From NCBI GenBank assembly GCA_900539325.1, contig UQCC01000006.1, positions 62,001 through 126,000 on the forward strand: DNA of 64,000 nucleotides, in the 5' to 3' direction. The DNA comes from an uncultured Eubacterium sp. (GTDB lineage Bacteria; Bacillota; Clostridia; Oscillospirales; Acutalibacteraceae). A model generated the notes under the pieces. That model was not told where the DNA came from, searched no databases, and saw only the letters and a program-made list of their open reading frames with translations. A program made the translations under genes and the position numbers. Positions 23,302 to 32,050 of the stretch are shown one piece after another. Numbering within the stretch: the first letter of the stretch is position 1; each line of letters opens with the position of its first letter.

Positions 23302-24609
23302 TTATTGTAGCTTTATCAGTCTTGCACCGTGAGGCTCAACCTCTAAAGTGAGTGAATTCTTTGCCGAGCCGATTGTTTGCTTTTGCCAAATGTCGTACAC
23401 GGTGTATTCTGTGTTTGGCATAAGGATTTGTGTGAGGTCGGCTTTGATTTTTTTAGCCTTGGTGTCGGTGTTGAAAACGGCAAGGTATTTGCAGTTTTTG
23501 CCATGCGACGCCCAAATTATGTGACCCTTATTGTTCTTTTCTTCTCTTGCTATGCAGTGAGGGCCTGCCGATTCTCTGTGCATTTTCATATAGTCGCTGT
23601 TTGTGAGAAGTGAGAGCGTAAACTCATCGTTTTCTGGCATATTTCCGCCTATGAACAACGGACTGCCGAAAATTCCCCAAAGCGACATCAAGGTGTAGTG
23701 TTCAGGTTTTGTGAAGTTTGACATTCTGTTTTGCTTGCCGTGGTATGAGCAAAGCTTTGAAATTCTGCCGATAGGGAGCATATCACAATCGGGATAATTG
23801 CCTGTTTTGCGTACTCCCTGCCATTCTTCGCATTTGTCAAACATAACATAAAGATGTTCCCACAAATCCCAAAAGTCGCCTGTCATTCGCCACATATTTG
23901 CGTTTTTGCAAAGGTGGTCTGCTTTGTCACGGAGAGCCGGACCCGGAGAAAGTGAAAGCACAATTTCTCTGCCGCAGTTGTCAATGGCTTTGCGGAGCAT
24001 TTCAATTTCGTAATCGGCTGTGTACGGATTGTCCCACTTCCTGAACTCCGTAACCGCAATGTCATCACATTTGATGAAATCAACGCCCCATTTGGCATAC
24101 ATATCAATGATTGAGTTGTAGTAATCCTGCGCACCTTCGCAGTTTTTCAAGCCGTACATATCGGTGTTCCACGAGCACACGGAAAAGTGGTGTGCAACAT
24201 CTCTTGCGGTGTATTTGCTCCCAAATATAGGCAGGTTTTGGTGAACTGCCTGTCTTGGAATGCCACGCATAATGTGGATGCCGAATTTTAGTCCGAGCGA
24301 GTGAATATAATCGGCAATAGGCTTGAAACCTTTGCCGTCCTTGGCACTCGGAAATCTGTTTTCGGCAGGCATAAGTCTGCCGTATTTGTCTGTGTTAAGT
24401 TCGGTGAAATTGTGATAGTCGTTGCTGTCTGCGGTCGGCTCATACCATTGAATGTCGCAAATAACATATTCCCAGCCGTATTGCTTGAGATTTTTTGCCA
24501 TATAGTCGGCGTTTGCCCGTAATTGTTCTTCGTTGACGCCTGCACCGAAGCAGTCCCAGCTGTTCCAGCCGCAAGGCGGAGTTTTTGCCCATTGTTTAAA
24601 ATTGCTCAT
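23302..24609 (-). CDS. GH27 alpha-galactosidase, intracellular
   Basis: The protein has 435 residues. Typical of GH27 are TPPCGWNSWDCFGAGV at the start, ICDIQWYEP, the nucleophile region VDFIKCDDIAV (Asp182), and acid/base Asp245 in RMTGDFWD. It removes alpha-1,6 or alpha-1,3-linked galactose from sugars such as melibiose, raffinose or galactomannan side chains. No signal peptide is present, so it acts on imported oligosaccharides. It is the last of three overlapping genes with galT and a PHP phosphatase, consistent with galactose use. The stop lies just before a bidirectional terminator. Confidence 0.92.
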   Translation of the reverse strand: MSNFKQWAKTPPCGWNSWDCFGAGVNEEQLRANADYMAKNLKQYGWEYVICDIQWYEPTADSNDYHNFTELNTDKYGRLMPAENRFPSAKDGKGFKPIADYIHSLGLKFGIHIMRGIPRQAVHQNLPIFGSKYTARDVAHHFSVCSWNTDMYGLKNCEGAQDYYNSIIDMYAKWGVDFIKCDDIAVTEFRKWDNPYTADYEIEMLRKAIDNCGREIVLSLSPGPALRDKADHLCKNANMWRMTGDFWDLWEHLYVMFDKCEEWQGVRKTGNYPDCDMLPIGRISKLCSYHGKQNRMSNFTKPEHYTLMSLWGIFGSPLFIGGNMPENDEFTLSLLTNSDYMKMHRESAGPHCIAREEKNNKGHIIWASHGKNCKYLAVFNTDTKAKKIKADLTQILMPNTEYTVYDIWQKQTIGSAKNSLTLEVEPHGARLIKLQ

Positions 24610-25393
24610 ATTTGCCCTCGTAATTGATTAACTTAAGATTTTCAAGATTGATAGGGGTTATGCCTAAATCGTTTAGGTATTCATGTGCCTTTTTTAAGTT
24701 CTCTTTGTCAGAATATACTTCGGGTTTGTGCGCATCAAGTCCGATAACAACCCTGTTGCCGACTTCTGCAATGATTTTCCACACATCGGGATTTGGATAA
24801 TTGCGATGCGATGTGTAACCCAAAAAGTTAAATTCGAGCGGAATGTCAATCTCTTTCAATGCGGTGATGAAGTTTTTCATTTTTTTGAGATAAACTTCTT
24901 TGTCACCTGTAAAATTGATGAGGTCGGGATGTGCAATGTAGGTGAAACAACCTGTTTTTGCACCGATGATGACTTGCGAAATGTATTTGTCCAAAACGGC
25001 AACCGAATCGGTTTCGTGTCCTGAATAATGTGCAAAAGGCTCGTATTCATTGTCAGTATAATGCTGACCGAGAATTAAATAATCGTACTCAAAGCCTTTT
25101 AGGTATTCGATTTCTTTGTCCCAAAGAGCAGGGAAGTATTCAAGTTCATATCCGGGTTTGATGTCTATTACACTCTTGTATTTCTCTTTCAGAGCCTTTA
25201 TTGAGTTTGCGTAATCCTGTGCTTTGTCAAGCTGAATTCTGTATCCGCTGTGGTGATTTTTTGGGAACAAATACGGTGCGTGGTCGGAAAATCCCATCAC
25301 TTCGTAGCCGTTTTTGATTGCCTCAAGCACATATTCTTCGTCCGTGCCTGTTGCGTGGCCGCAACGGTAGGTGTGGTTGTGAAAATTATACAT
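24596..25393 (-). CDS. PHP-domain phosphatase (histidinol-phosphatase HisK-like)
   Basis: The protein has 265 residues. PHP metal-binding motifs are clear: FHNHTYRCGHATG at the N-terminus, MGFSDHAPYLF, YDYLILGQHYTDN, FTYIAHPDLI and VIGLDAHKPE near the end. These place it with HisK-type histidinol-phosphate phosphatases. The gene sits between galT and alpha-galactosidase rather than in a his operon, so it may be a sugar-phosphate phosphatase instead. The start overlaps the galT stop (TAATG) and its end overlaps the next gene by 14 bp, so translation is probably coupled. Confidence 0.85.
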   Translation of the reverse strand: MYNFHNHTYRCGHATGTDEEYVLEAIKNGYEVMGFSDHAPYLFPKNHHSGYRIQLDKAQDYANSIKALKEKYKSVIDIKPGYELEYFPALWDKEIEYLKGFEYDYLILGQHYTDNEYEPFAHYSGHETDSVAVLDKYISQVIIGAKTGCFTYIAHPDLINFTGDKEVYLKKMKNFITALKEIDIPLEFNFLGYTSHRNYPNPDVWKIIAEVGNRVVIGLDAHKPEVYSDKENLKKAHEYLNDLGITPINLENLKLINYEGKYEQF

Positions 25394-26880
25394 TATCTCA
25401 CACTTTCAATAAATCTCAAAAAGCCTGCCTTGCCTTCTTCATCACGGGAATAAACTCCGCATTGACCGAGAATTGAGGTGAATACAATGCCGATTTCCTT
25501 TTTGAGAATGTCGTCAATGTTGTCCTCGTTGATGTCGTATTTTTGCATAATCATCTCTGCCCATTCTTTGTGAGCGGCGATGGTTTCGTTTGCGGAAATG
25601 TCCTCGCCGTTCACCATTGCCTTGCCGAGAACAGCCATTTCGTTTTTAAGTCTTGACGGCAAAACGGCAAGACCCATAACCTCGATAAGACCGATGTTCT
25701 CTTTTTTGATGTGGTGGTATTCAGGGTGCGGATGATAGTATCCGAGAGGACAATCTTCTGTTGTGATGTTGTTGCGAAGAACAAGGTCAAGTTCAAATTT
25801 GCCGTTTCTCATTCTTGCAATAGGAGTGATTGTGTTGTGCGGTGTGCCCTCTGTTTCGGCATAGATGAACGAATCCTTGTCGGTGTAGCCTCTCCAAGTT
25901 GTAAGCACCTTGTCGGCAAGCTCAACAAGTCTTGCCTTGTCTGTGCCGATAATTCTGATAACGCTCATCGGCCACTTAACAATACCTGCCTGAACATCTT
26001 CAAAACCGCTGAATGTAACATTTGTTTCAATCGGAGCCTTTGCCATTGCGAATTCGTAGTTACCGCCCTGGAAATGCTCGTGTGTAAGGATCGAACCGCC
26101 AACGATTGGAAGGTCGGCATTTGAACCTACAAAATAATGAGGGAATTTTTCAACAAAATCAAGAAGCTTAACAAAAGCGGCTCTGTCTATCTTCATCGGT
26201 GTGTGCTCTGCGTTAAACACGATGCAGTGCTCGTTGTAATATACATACGGTGAATATTGCAAGTAGAAATTGTCGCCGCCGAGGGTCATAGGGATAATTC
26301 TGTGATTTTGTCTTGCCGGGTGGTTGACTCTGCCCATATATCCTTCGTTTTCCTTGCATAACGCACATTTAGGATATGATGTTGTTTTCATTTTAAGAGC
26401 GGCGGCAATAGCCTTTGGGTCTTTTTCAGGCTTTGAAAGGTTGATGGTAATGTCAATGTCGCCGTATTCTGTTTTTGTAATCCATTTGAGGTCGTTTTTG
26501 ATTCTGTATCTGCGGATGTAGTCACTGTCTTGGCAAAGTTTGTAGTAATAGTCCGTTGCAGCTTTTTTATCTCTGCAGTAAAGGAAGTGAAATTTTGAGA
26601 TAACCTCGCTCGGCTTAGGAGTGAGAAGTCCCATAATCTTTGTATCAAACAAGTCACGGTAAACCACGCTGTCCTCGCAAAGACCGTTTTCAACCGCATA
26701 GTCAAGGATAGAAGCCAAAATATCTTCAAGCTCTGCGTTTTCTGCCTCGCAGTCCTCAAAAGCGTCCATATTGAGTGCTTGGCAAACGGTGTTGATTGCC
26801 CAAATTTCGTCCCATTTTTCAATCATTTCGTTTTTGATTGCATAATTAACCAATGATTTTACTGCCACATTAATATTCAT
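25393..26880 (-). CDS. galT: UDP-glucose--hexose-1-phosphate uridylyltransferase, class II
   Basis: The protein has 495 residues. The class II (Firmicute-type) GalT is recognised by CALCKENEGYMGRVNHPARQNHR, YYNEHCIVFNAEHTPMKIDR, the catalytic region LTHEHFQGG with its His residues, and GYYHPHPEYHHIKKENIGLIEVMGLAVLP. It converts galactose-1-phosphate and UDP-glucose into UDP-galactose and glucose-1-phosphate (Leloir pathway). galK and galE are not in the window. A good promoter (TTGCAA, 17 bp, TATAAT) lies about 30 bp upstream. The gene leads the operon with the PHP phosphatase and alpha-galactosidase. Confidence 0.95.
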   Translation of the reverse strand: MNINVAVKSLVNYAIKNEMIEKWDEIWAINTVCQALNMDAFEDCEAENAELEDILASILDYAVENGLCEDSVVYRDLFDTKIMGLLTPKPSEVISKFHFLYCRDKKAATDYYYKLCQDSDYIRRYRIKNDLKWITKTEYGDIDITINLSKPEKDPKAIAAALKMKTTSYPKCALCKENEGYMGRVNHPARQNHRIIPMTLGGDNFYLQYSPYVYYNEHCIVFNAEHTPMKIDRAAFVKLLDFVEKFPHYFVGSNADLPIVGGSILTHEHFQGGNYEFAMAKAPIETNVTFSGFEDVQAGIVKWPMSVIRIIGTDKARLVELADKVLTTWRGYTDKDSFIYAETEGTPHNTITPIARMRNGKFELDLVLRNNITTEDCPLGYYHPHPEYHHIKKENIGLIEVMGLAVLPSRLKNEMAVLGKAMVNGEDISANETIAAHKEWAEMIMQKYDINEDNIDDILKKEIGIVFTSILGQCGVYSRDEEGKAGFLRFIESVR

Positions 26881-26911
26881 AATTCAACCTCTTTTTCAAA
26901 TTTTCGCTATT

Positions 26912-26940
26912 ATTATATAGGTTATTTCTGTCTATTGCAA
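26912..26940 (-). promoter_or_regulatory. Sigma-A promoter of the galT operon
   Basis: On the minus strand, TTGCAA (26940-26935) and TATAAT (26917-26912) are 17 bp apart, with galT starting 31 bp further on. Confidence 0.6.
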
Positions 26941-27061
26941 TACAAATTATTACTAAAATTATATAATTTTTTATTAATTTTTATGTAAAATACTTTACCC
27001 GTTTAAAATTTCGTGATATTCTTATTATAAAGTTAGTATAGTTAACAAAGGACTGATATAT

Positions 27062-27643
27062 ATGAAAATTTGTGTTTTTGGTGCGGCAAGCAAAACCATT
27101 GACAAAAAATACATAACTCCCGTTGAAGATATGGGCGAATATTTGGCTCGCCACGGTCACAGCCTTGTGTTCGGTGCAGGCAGTACGGGAGAAATGGGTG
27201 CCGCTTCAAGAGGTTTTAAAAAAGGTGGCGGAATTATCCACGGCGTTGTGCCGAGATTTTTCAAGGAAAATCTTGATGAATTTGTAAATTGGGATTGCGA
27301 TGAAATGACCCTTACCGAAACGATGCGTGAACGCAAGGGAATTATGGAAAGTTTGGCAGAGGCTTTCATCATTACTCCCGGCGGTGCAGGCACATTTGAG
27401 GAGTTTTTTGAAGTGCTCACCTTAAAGCAACTCGGCAGACACAGAAAGCCGATTGCGATTTATAACATTGACGGTTATTACGACCATATGGTTGAAACGA
27501 TAAAATATGCAATTCAAACAGAGTTTATCAAGAAAAACTGCGAACAGCTTTTCAAAGTTTTTGACGAAACGCAGTTTGACGAAATGATTGATTATATCGA
27601 AAATGACGATATGGGCAATTTGACAGTTAAAGATTTAAAATAA
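27062..27643 (+). CDS. LOG-family protein (cytokinin riboside-phosphate phosphoribohydrolase type)
   Basis: This 193-residue protein has the LOG/TIGR00730 hallmark PGGAGTFEEFFEVLTLKQLG near residue 103, an N-terminal VFGAASKTIDKKY and GAGSTGEMGA. The family hydrolyses nucleotide monophosphates (ribose-5-phosphate release) and includes plant LOG enzymes; the bacterial substrate is not known. ATG follows GGACTGATATAT, a weak ribosome site. It is 23 bp before a cytidylate kinase-like gene and probably shares a transcript with it and the small membrane protein. Confidence 0.88.
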   Translation: MKICVFGAASKTIDKKYITPVEDMGEYLARHGHSLVFGAGSTGEMGAASRGFKKGGGIIHGVVPRFFKENLDEFVNWDCDEMTLTETMRERKGIMESLAEAFIITPGGAGTFEEFFEVLTLKQLGRHRKPIAIYNIDGYYDHMVETIKYAIQTEFIKKNCEQLFKVFDETQFDEMIDYIENDDMGNLTVKDLK

Positions 27644-27666
27644 TTGAGAACAAGGAGGAATGTTCT

Positions 27667-28269
27667 ATGAAAAAATATGCAATTTGTATCGGCAGAGAGT
27701 TTTGCTCCGGCGGTAGAGAAATCGGCAAAATGCTTGCCAAAAGACTCGGCATAGCTTACTATGACGAAATTGAACTTCGTGACAGGTCAAGAGATTTGGG
27801 CGTTGAGGACGGCATTTTTGAAATGTTTGACGAACAGCCTACCCGTTCGTTTTTGTTCTCGGTTGTTATGGACCCGTATTCAATTGACAGTGCCGTTAAT
27901 TCGGGCAGAGTGCTTGAGGCTCAACGCAAAGTCATCGAATCTGCAACGGATGAAGGTCCGTGTGTCATCGTAGGCAGAAGAGCGGATAAAATCCTTGAGG
28001 AAAAAGAAGATGTAGAGGTTATATCCGTGTTTATCGGTGCGGATATGGAGGACAGAATCGACCGCTTTATGCATAGTGATCAAGAGGATAAGCCTCGCAA
28101 TGTTCGCCGCTATATCGAACAAAAGGACAGAGAACGCTCATCGTATTACAATTTCCTCGGTGACGGAAAATGGGGCAGAGCGGCAAACTACACAATGTGC
28201 TTCTCAACCTCAAAAATGGATAAGGAAAAGATTTGTGACATAATTTGCAATTATGTAAAGGAACTCTAA
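27667..28269 (+). CDS. Cytidylate kinase-like family protein
   Basis: This 200-residue protein matches the cytidylate kinase-like (AAA_26) family: GREFCSGGREIGKMLAKRLGIAYYD as P-loop-like start, VIVGRRADKIL, and VSVFIGADMEDRI. The Walker A is modified to GxxCSGGxxIG, typical of this family, in which nucleotide binding is retained but the acceptor is unknown. AAGGAGGAATGTTCT precedes the ATG. It overlaps by one base (TAATG) the small membrane protein gene downstream. Confidence 0.85.
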   Translation: MKKYAICIGREFCSGGREIGKMLAKRLGIAYYDEIELRDRSRDLGVEDGIFEMFDEQPTRSFLFSVVMDPYSIDSAVNSGRVLEAQRKVIESATDEGPCVIVGRRADKILEEKEDVEVISVFIGADMEDRIDRFMHSDQEDKPRNVRRYIEQKDRERSSYYNFLGDGKWGRAANYTMCFSTSKMDKEKICDIICNYVKEL

Positions 28270-28517
28270 TGGAAAAGAAGTACAAAATTTCGATTAAAAA
28301 GAGACTGATTATAGCCTTGTGCGTAATGGTGATGATTGTTCTGTTTATGCCGAGAGTTTATGCTTTAAAAGACGGCGGCAGTAAAGAGTATACTGCACTT
28401 ACATATCGCATAACAAAGGTACATTCGATGAACCCTGTTGAATCGGAAGAAGAGTTTACCACAGGCACGATTATTGAAATTTTCGGCAGAGAAGTTTACA
28501 ACAGCGTAGAAGCGTAG
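28269..28517 (+). CDS. Small secreted or membrane-anchored protein, unknown
   Basis: This 82-residue protein has a basic N-terminus and a single hydrophobic segment (RLIIALCVMVMIVLFMP), then a soluble part of about 50 residues (SKEYTALTYRITKVHSM, FTTGTIIEIFGREVYNS). A signal-peptidase-like site follows the hydrophobic stretch (VYALKDGG), so it might be secreted. I do not recognise the family. The ATG overlaps the stop of the kinase-like gene (TAATG), so the two are translationally coupled. A terminator follows 14 bp later. Confidence 0.72.
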   Translation: MEKKYKISIKKRLIIALCVMVMIVLFMPRVYALKDGGSKEYTALTYRITKVHSMNPVESEEEFTTGTIIEIFGREVYNSVEA

Positions 28518-28531
28518 ATTAGTAACATTAT

Positions 28532-28560
28532 ATACCGCAGTGTAATGCTGCGGTATTTTT
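28532..28560 (+). terminator. Rho-independent terminator
   Basis: ATACCGCAG (28532-28540) and CTGCGGTAT (28548-28556) pair, followed by TTTTT. It ends the LOG/kinase-like/small protein unit. Confidence 0.85.
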
Positions 28561-28645
28561 ATGTTTAAAAACGGATTAAAACTTGCTAAAATTGCAAAGT
28601 TTTCTTATGACAAATGTAAGAATTTTGAAAAGTTTAAAAAAGTTA

Positions 28646-28673
28646 TTGACATATGTCGATAAAGTGGTATAAT
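28646..28673 (+). promoter_or_regulatory. Promoter with overlapping palindrome before DUF134-pflB
   Basis: TTGACA (28646-28651) and TATAAT (28668-28673) are 16 bp apart. The -35 overlaps the perfect palindrome GACATATGTC (28648-28657), a plausible operator for a dimeric regulator. Transcription would cover DUF134 and, with no terminator between, pflB. Confidence 0.65.
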
Positions 28674-28716
28674 GCCATTGAAGCAAAAAAGGCATTGTCG
28701 TTACGGAGGTGTTTTT

Positions 28717-29097
28717 ATGGCAAGACCAAAAAAACGCAGACGCATTTGTGCCTATCCCAAAACAATGGGATTTAGGCCGTTTGGCGATTATGCCGATGTG
28801 GTTGATTTGGCACTCGATGAATATGAGGTAATGCGACTTATGGACACGCTCGGCTATTCCCAAGAGGAATGTGCAAAGCAGATGGATGTTGCAAGGTCTA
28901 CAATTGCCGCTATATATGAATCAGCAAGGCTTAAAACCGCAGATGCTATTATTAACGGAAAGTCACTTGTTATCCACGGCGGAGATGTGGAGCTGTGCAA
29001 AAGCTACACATTGTGCTGTCACAGGTGCGGTCAAAAGGCTTGTACAAATTGCGAACACGGCACAAATCCGCAGTGCAAAGACAATGTGACTCGATGA
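28717..29097 (+). CDS. UPF0251/DUF134 DNA-binding protein
   Basis: This 126-residue protein starts MARPKKRRRICAYPKTMGFRPFG, the hallmark of UPF0251. It then has a sigma70-like helix-turn-helix (YSQEECAKQMDVARSTIAAIYESAR) and a C-terminal Cys-rich part (CCHRCGQKACTNCEHG) that could bind zinc or an Fe-S cluster. Relatives often lie near NifX-like or Fe-S genes. Here it directly precedes pflB (33 bp, no terminator), so it may regulate its own operon in response to oxygen or metal status, but that is inference. GGAGG precedes the ATG. Confidence 0.87.
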   Translation: MARPKKRRRICAYPKTMGFRPFGDYADVVDLALDEYEVMRLMDTLGYSQEECAKQMDVARSTIAAIYESARLKTADAIINGKSLVIHGGDVELCKSYTLCCHRCGQKACTNCEHGTNPQCKDNVTR

Positions 29098-29130
29098 TAC
29101 AAACAAGAAATTTACGGAGGAAAACAAAAC

Positions 29131-31362
29131 ATGGAAGCATGGAGAAATTTCAACACCGGCGTATGGTGTGACCAAATCGATGTATCGAACTTCATCAAAA
29201 TGAACTACACCCCTTATGATGGCGACAGCTCATTCTTGCAGGGTCCTACAGAGAGAACAGAAAGAACAATGAAGAGAGTTAACGAGCTCCTTATCGAAGA
29301 AAACGAAAAGGGCGGCGTACTTGATGTTGATACAGAAAGAGTACTTTCAATTCTTTCTCACGACGCAGGTTATGTAGTTGACAAGGATACAGATATTATT
29401 GTAGGTTTGCAGACAGATGCTCCTCTTAAGAGAGGCGTTTCACCTTTTGCAGGTCTCAGAAACACAGTTCAGGCTTGTAATGCTTACGGCTATGAGCTTT
29501 CAGAAAAAATCAAGGACGAGTTCACATACAGAACAACTCACAACACAGGCGTATTCCGTGCATACACAGACACAATGAAGGCTGCTCGTCACGCAGGTAT
29601 TCTTACAGGTCTTCCTGATGCTTACGCTCGTGGCAGAATCATCGGTGACTATCGCCGTATCGCTCTTTACGGTATGGATTACCTTATCGAGCAAAAGAAG
29701 CTTGACAAGAAAAAGATGGGCGAAAAAGAAGTTCTTGATGAGGAAACAATCCACAATCTTGAGGACCTTTCAAAGCAACTCGACTTTATGAATCAGCTCA
29801 AGGGCTTGGCTCTTCGTTACGGCTATGATATTTCAAAGCCTGCTACAACAGCTAAGGAAGCTATTCAGTGGCTCTACTTCGGTTACCTTGGTGCTATCAA
29901 GGAACAAAACGGTGCAGCTAACTCAATCGGCAGAATTGCTGAATTTATGGATATTTACATTCAGAGAGATATTGATGAGGGTGTACTTGACGAAGTTCAC
30001 GCTCAGGAACTTATTGACGACCTTGTTGTAAAACTCAGATTAGTTCGTCACCTTCGTACTCCTGAATACAACGACCTCTTTGCAGGCGACCCTGTATGGG
30101 TAACAATGGCTTTGGCAGGTGTTACAGGCGAAGGCAAGCACATGGTTTCAAAGACTTCATTCCGTGTACTTCAAACTCTTTACAACCTTGGCTCATCTGC
30201 AGAACCAAACATCACAGTATTGTGGTCAGACAGACTTCCTGATGGCTTCAAGAAATTTTGTGCTCAGGTTTCTATTGATACAGACTCAATCCAGTATGAA
30301 AACGACGATGTTATGAGAAGAATGTACGGCGATGACTATTCAATCGCTTGCTGCGTATCTGCTATGAAGACAGGTAAGCAAATGCAGTTCTTCGGTGCAA
30401 GATGTAACCTTGCAAAGGTTCTTCTTATGGCTCTTAACGGCGGTAAGGACGAAATCGAAGGTCACCAAATCGCACCTGTAGGCGAAATATTTGAAGAAAA
30501 AGAACTTTCTTATGACGAAGTTTATGCCGCTTACAAGAAGTATCTTTCATGGATGGCTCGTTTGTATGTAAACACAATGAACATCATTCACTATATGCAC
30601 GACAAGTATGCTTATGAAAGACTTATGATGTCTCTTCACGACACAGATGTTGAAAGACTTATGGCTTTCGGTGTATCGGGCTTCTCTGTTGCTATCGACT
30701 CACTTTCAGCTATTAAGTATGCAAAGGTTACTCCTGTAAAGGACGACCGTGGCATTATCACCGACTTTAAGGTAGAGGGCAATTTCCCTAAGTACGGTAA
30801 CGATGATGACAGAGCCGACCTTATCGGTAAGGACCTTATCGAATACTTCTATCACGAACTTTGCAAGACTCCTTGCTATCGTGGTGCAAGACACACATTG
30901 TCAATCCTTACAATTACATCAAATGTTATGTACGGCAGAAAGACAGGCTCAACTCCTGACGGCAGAAAAGCAGGCGAACCGTTTGCTCCGGGTGCAAACC
31001 CAATGCACGGCAGAGATTGCGAAGGTGCTTTGGCTTCTCTCAACTCTGTTGCAAAGCTCAACTATGCTTGCTGCCAAGACGGTATTTCAAATACATTCTC
31101 AATCACTCCTGATGCACTCGGTACTGATGAAGATGACAGAATTGAGCACCTTACAACTATGCTTGACGGTTACTTCGAGCAGGATGCTCACCACCTCAAT
31201 GTAAATGTTTTGAACCGTGAAAAGCTTATTGCTGCTATGGAAGACCCAACCCTTTACCCATCACTTACAATTCGTGTATCGGGTTACGCAGTAAACTTCA
31301 ACAAGCTCACAAGAGATAAGCAAGAAGAGGTTATTGCTCGTACATTCCACCAGTCAATGTAA
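29131..31362 (+). CDS. pflB: Formate C-acetyltransferase (pyruvate formate-lyase)
   Basis: The protein has 743 residues, normal for PflB. The catalytic cysteine pair is in DYSIACCVSAM near residue 408, and the glycyl radical site is RVSGYAV near residue 716, matching the family consensus. The enzyme splits pyruvate with CoA into acetyl-CoA and formate in anaerobes and is destroyed by oxygen. Its activase lies downstream (32043), separated by a terminator and a YbaK-like gene. The ribosome site is GGAGGAAAACAAAAC. Codon use is strongly biased to highly expressed forms. Confidence 0.97.
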   Translation: MEAWRNFNTGVWCDQIDVSNFIKMNYTPYDGDSSFLQGPTERTERTMKRVNELLIEENEKGGVLDVDTERVLSILSHDAGYVVDKDTDIIVGLQTDAPLKRGVSPFAGLRNTVQACNAYGYELSEKIKDEFTYRTTHNTGVFRAYTDTMKAARHAGILTGLPDAYARGRIIGDYRRIALYGMDYLIEQKKLDKKKMGEKEVLDEETIHNLEDLSKQLDFMNQLKGLALRYGYDISKPATTAKEAIQWLYFGYLGAIKEQNGAANSIGRIAEFMDIYIQRDIDEGVLDEVHAQELIDDLVVKLRLVRHLRTPEYNDLFAGDPVWVTMALAGVTGEGKHMVSKTSFRVLQTLYNLGSSAEPNITVLWSDRLPDGFKKFCAQVSIDTDSIQYENDDVMRRMYGDDYSIACCVSAMKTGKQMQFFGARCNLAKVLLMALNGGKDEIEGHQIAPVGEIFEEKELSYDEVYAAYKKYLSWMARLYVNTMNIIHYMHDKYAYERLMMSLHDTDVERLMAFGVSGFSVAIDSLSAIKYAKVTPVKDDRGIITDFKVEGNFPKYGNDDDRADLIGKDLIEYFYHELCKTPCYRGARHTLSILTITSNVMYGRKTGSTPDGRKAGEPFAPGANPMHGRDCEGALASLNSVAKLNYACCQDGISNTFSITPDALGTDEDDRIEHLTTMLDGYFEQDAHHLNVNVLNREKLIAAMEDPTLYPSLTIRVSGYAVNFNKLTRDKQEEVIARTFHQSM

Positions 31363-31405
31363 AATCTTGACAAAATCTTGATAAATGGCTTAAAACGTGC
31401 CGAAA

Positions 31406-31438
31406 AAAGTCCCTGTTTCGTTACAGGGGCTTTATTTT
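31406..31438 (+). terminator. Rho-independent terminator after pflB
   Basis: AAAGTCCCTGT and ACAGGGGCTTT pair around TTTCGTT, followed by ATTTT. It lies before the YbaK-like gene, which thus needs its own promoter (a TATTATATATCC stretch lies at about 31455-31466). Confidence 0.78.
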
Positions 31439-31489
31439 AAATCTAAACTGTGCTATTATATATCCAATATAAAAATTGCGGAGAAAATT

Positions 31490-32050
31490 ATGGAATTAAA
31501 AAAAGGCAGACCTGCCGATGTGACGGGCAGAGAAGAAAAAGAAATCAGAGTTTATGACCTGTTGGATGAACTCGGAATAGAGTATTATCGCACCGACCAC
31601 GAAGAAGCAAATACTATGGAAAAGTGCAACGAAATCGACAAGATTTTGGGCACAATTATTTGTAAAAATTTGTTTTTGTGCAACCGTCAAAAAACGGATT
31701 TTTATATGCTTATGATGCCGGGCAACAAGGTGTTTAAAACAAAGGACATCACAAAGCAGCTCGGTTGCTCAAGGCTTTCATTTGCAACTCCCGATTTTAT
31801 GGAAGAATTTTTGGATATAAAACCGGGTGCGGTTTCTATTATGGGACTTATGAACGATAAGAATAACCGTGTTCAGCTTGTTATCGACCGTCCTGTGGTT
31901 GAAAGCGAAACTCTCGGTTGTCATCCTTGCGTTTGCACTTCGTCACTCAAAATGCAAACCAAAGATGTGCTTGAAAAGTTTTTGCCGGCAGTACATCACG
32001 AACCGATAATTGTAGATATGCCTGATTATGAGGAGGAAAATAATGGCTAA
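31490..32050 (+). CDS. YbaK/ProX-type aminoacyl-tRNA deacylase
   Basis: This 186-residue protein matches the YbaK/ProX editing domain: VYDLLDELGIEYYRTDHEEANTMEKC near the N-terminus, IICKNLFLCNRQKTDFYMLMMPG, and LGCSRLSFATPDFMEEFLDIKPGAVSIMGLM. The family hydrolyses mis-charged Ala- or Cys-tRNA(Pro) in trans. The ATG follows GGAGAAAATT; the open frame extends 31 codons upstream through a terminator and is ignored. It overlaps the pflA start by 8 bp, so an editing enzyme and the Pfl activase share an mRNA. Confidence 0.88.
   Translation: MELKKGRPADVTGREEKEIRVYDLLDELGIEYYRTDHEEANTMEKCNEIDKILGTIICKNLFLCNRQKTDFYMLMMPGNKVFKTKDITKQLGCSRLSFATPDFMEEFLDIKPGAVSIMGLMNDKNNRVQLVIDRPVVESETLGCHPCVCTSSLKMQTKDVLEKFLPAVHHEPIIVDMPDYEEENNG

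Noticed and set aside
24596..25393. Part of a histidine biosynthesis operon
   Set aside because: The PHP phosphatase resembles HisK but it is fused by overlap to galT and alpha-galactosidase, and no other his gene is near.
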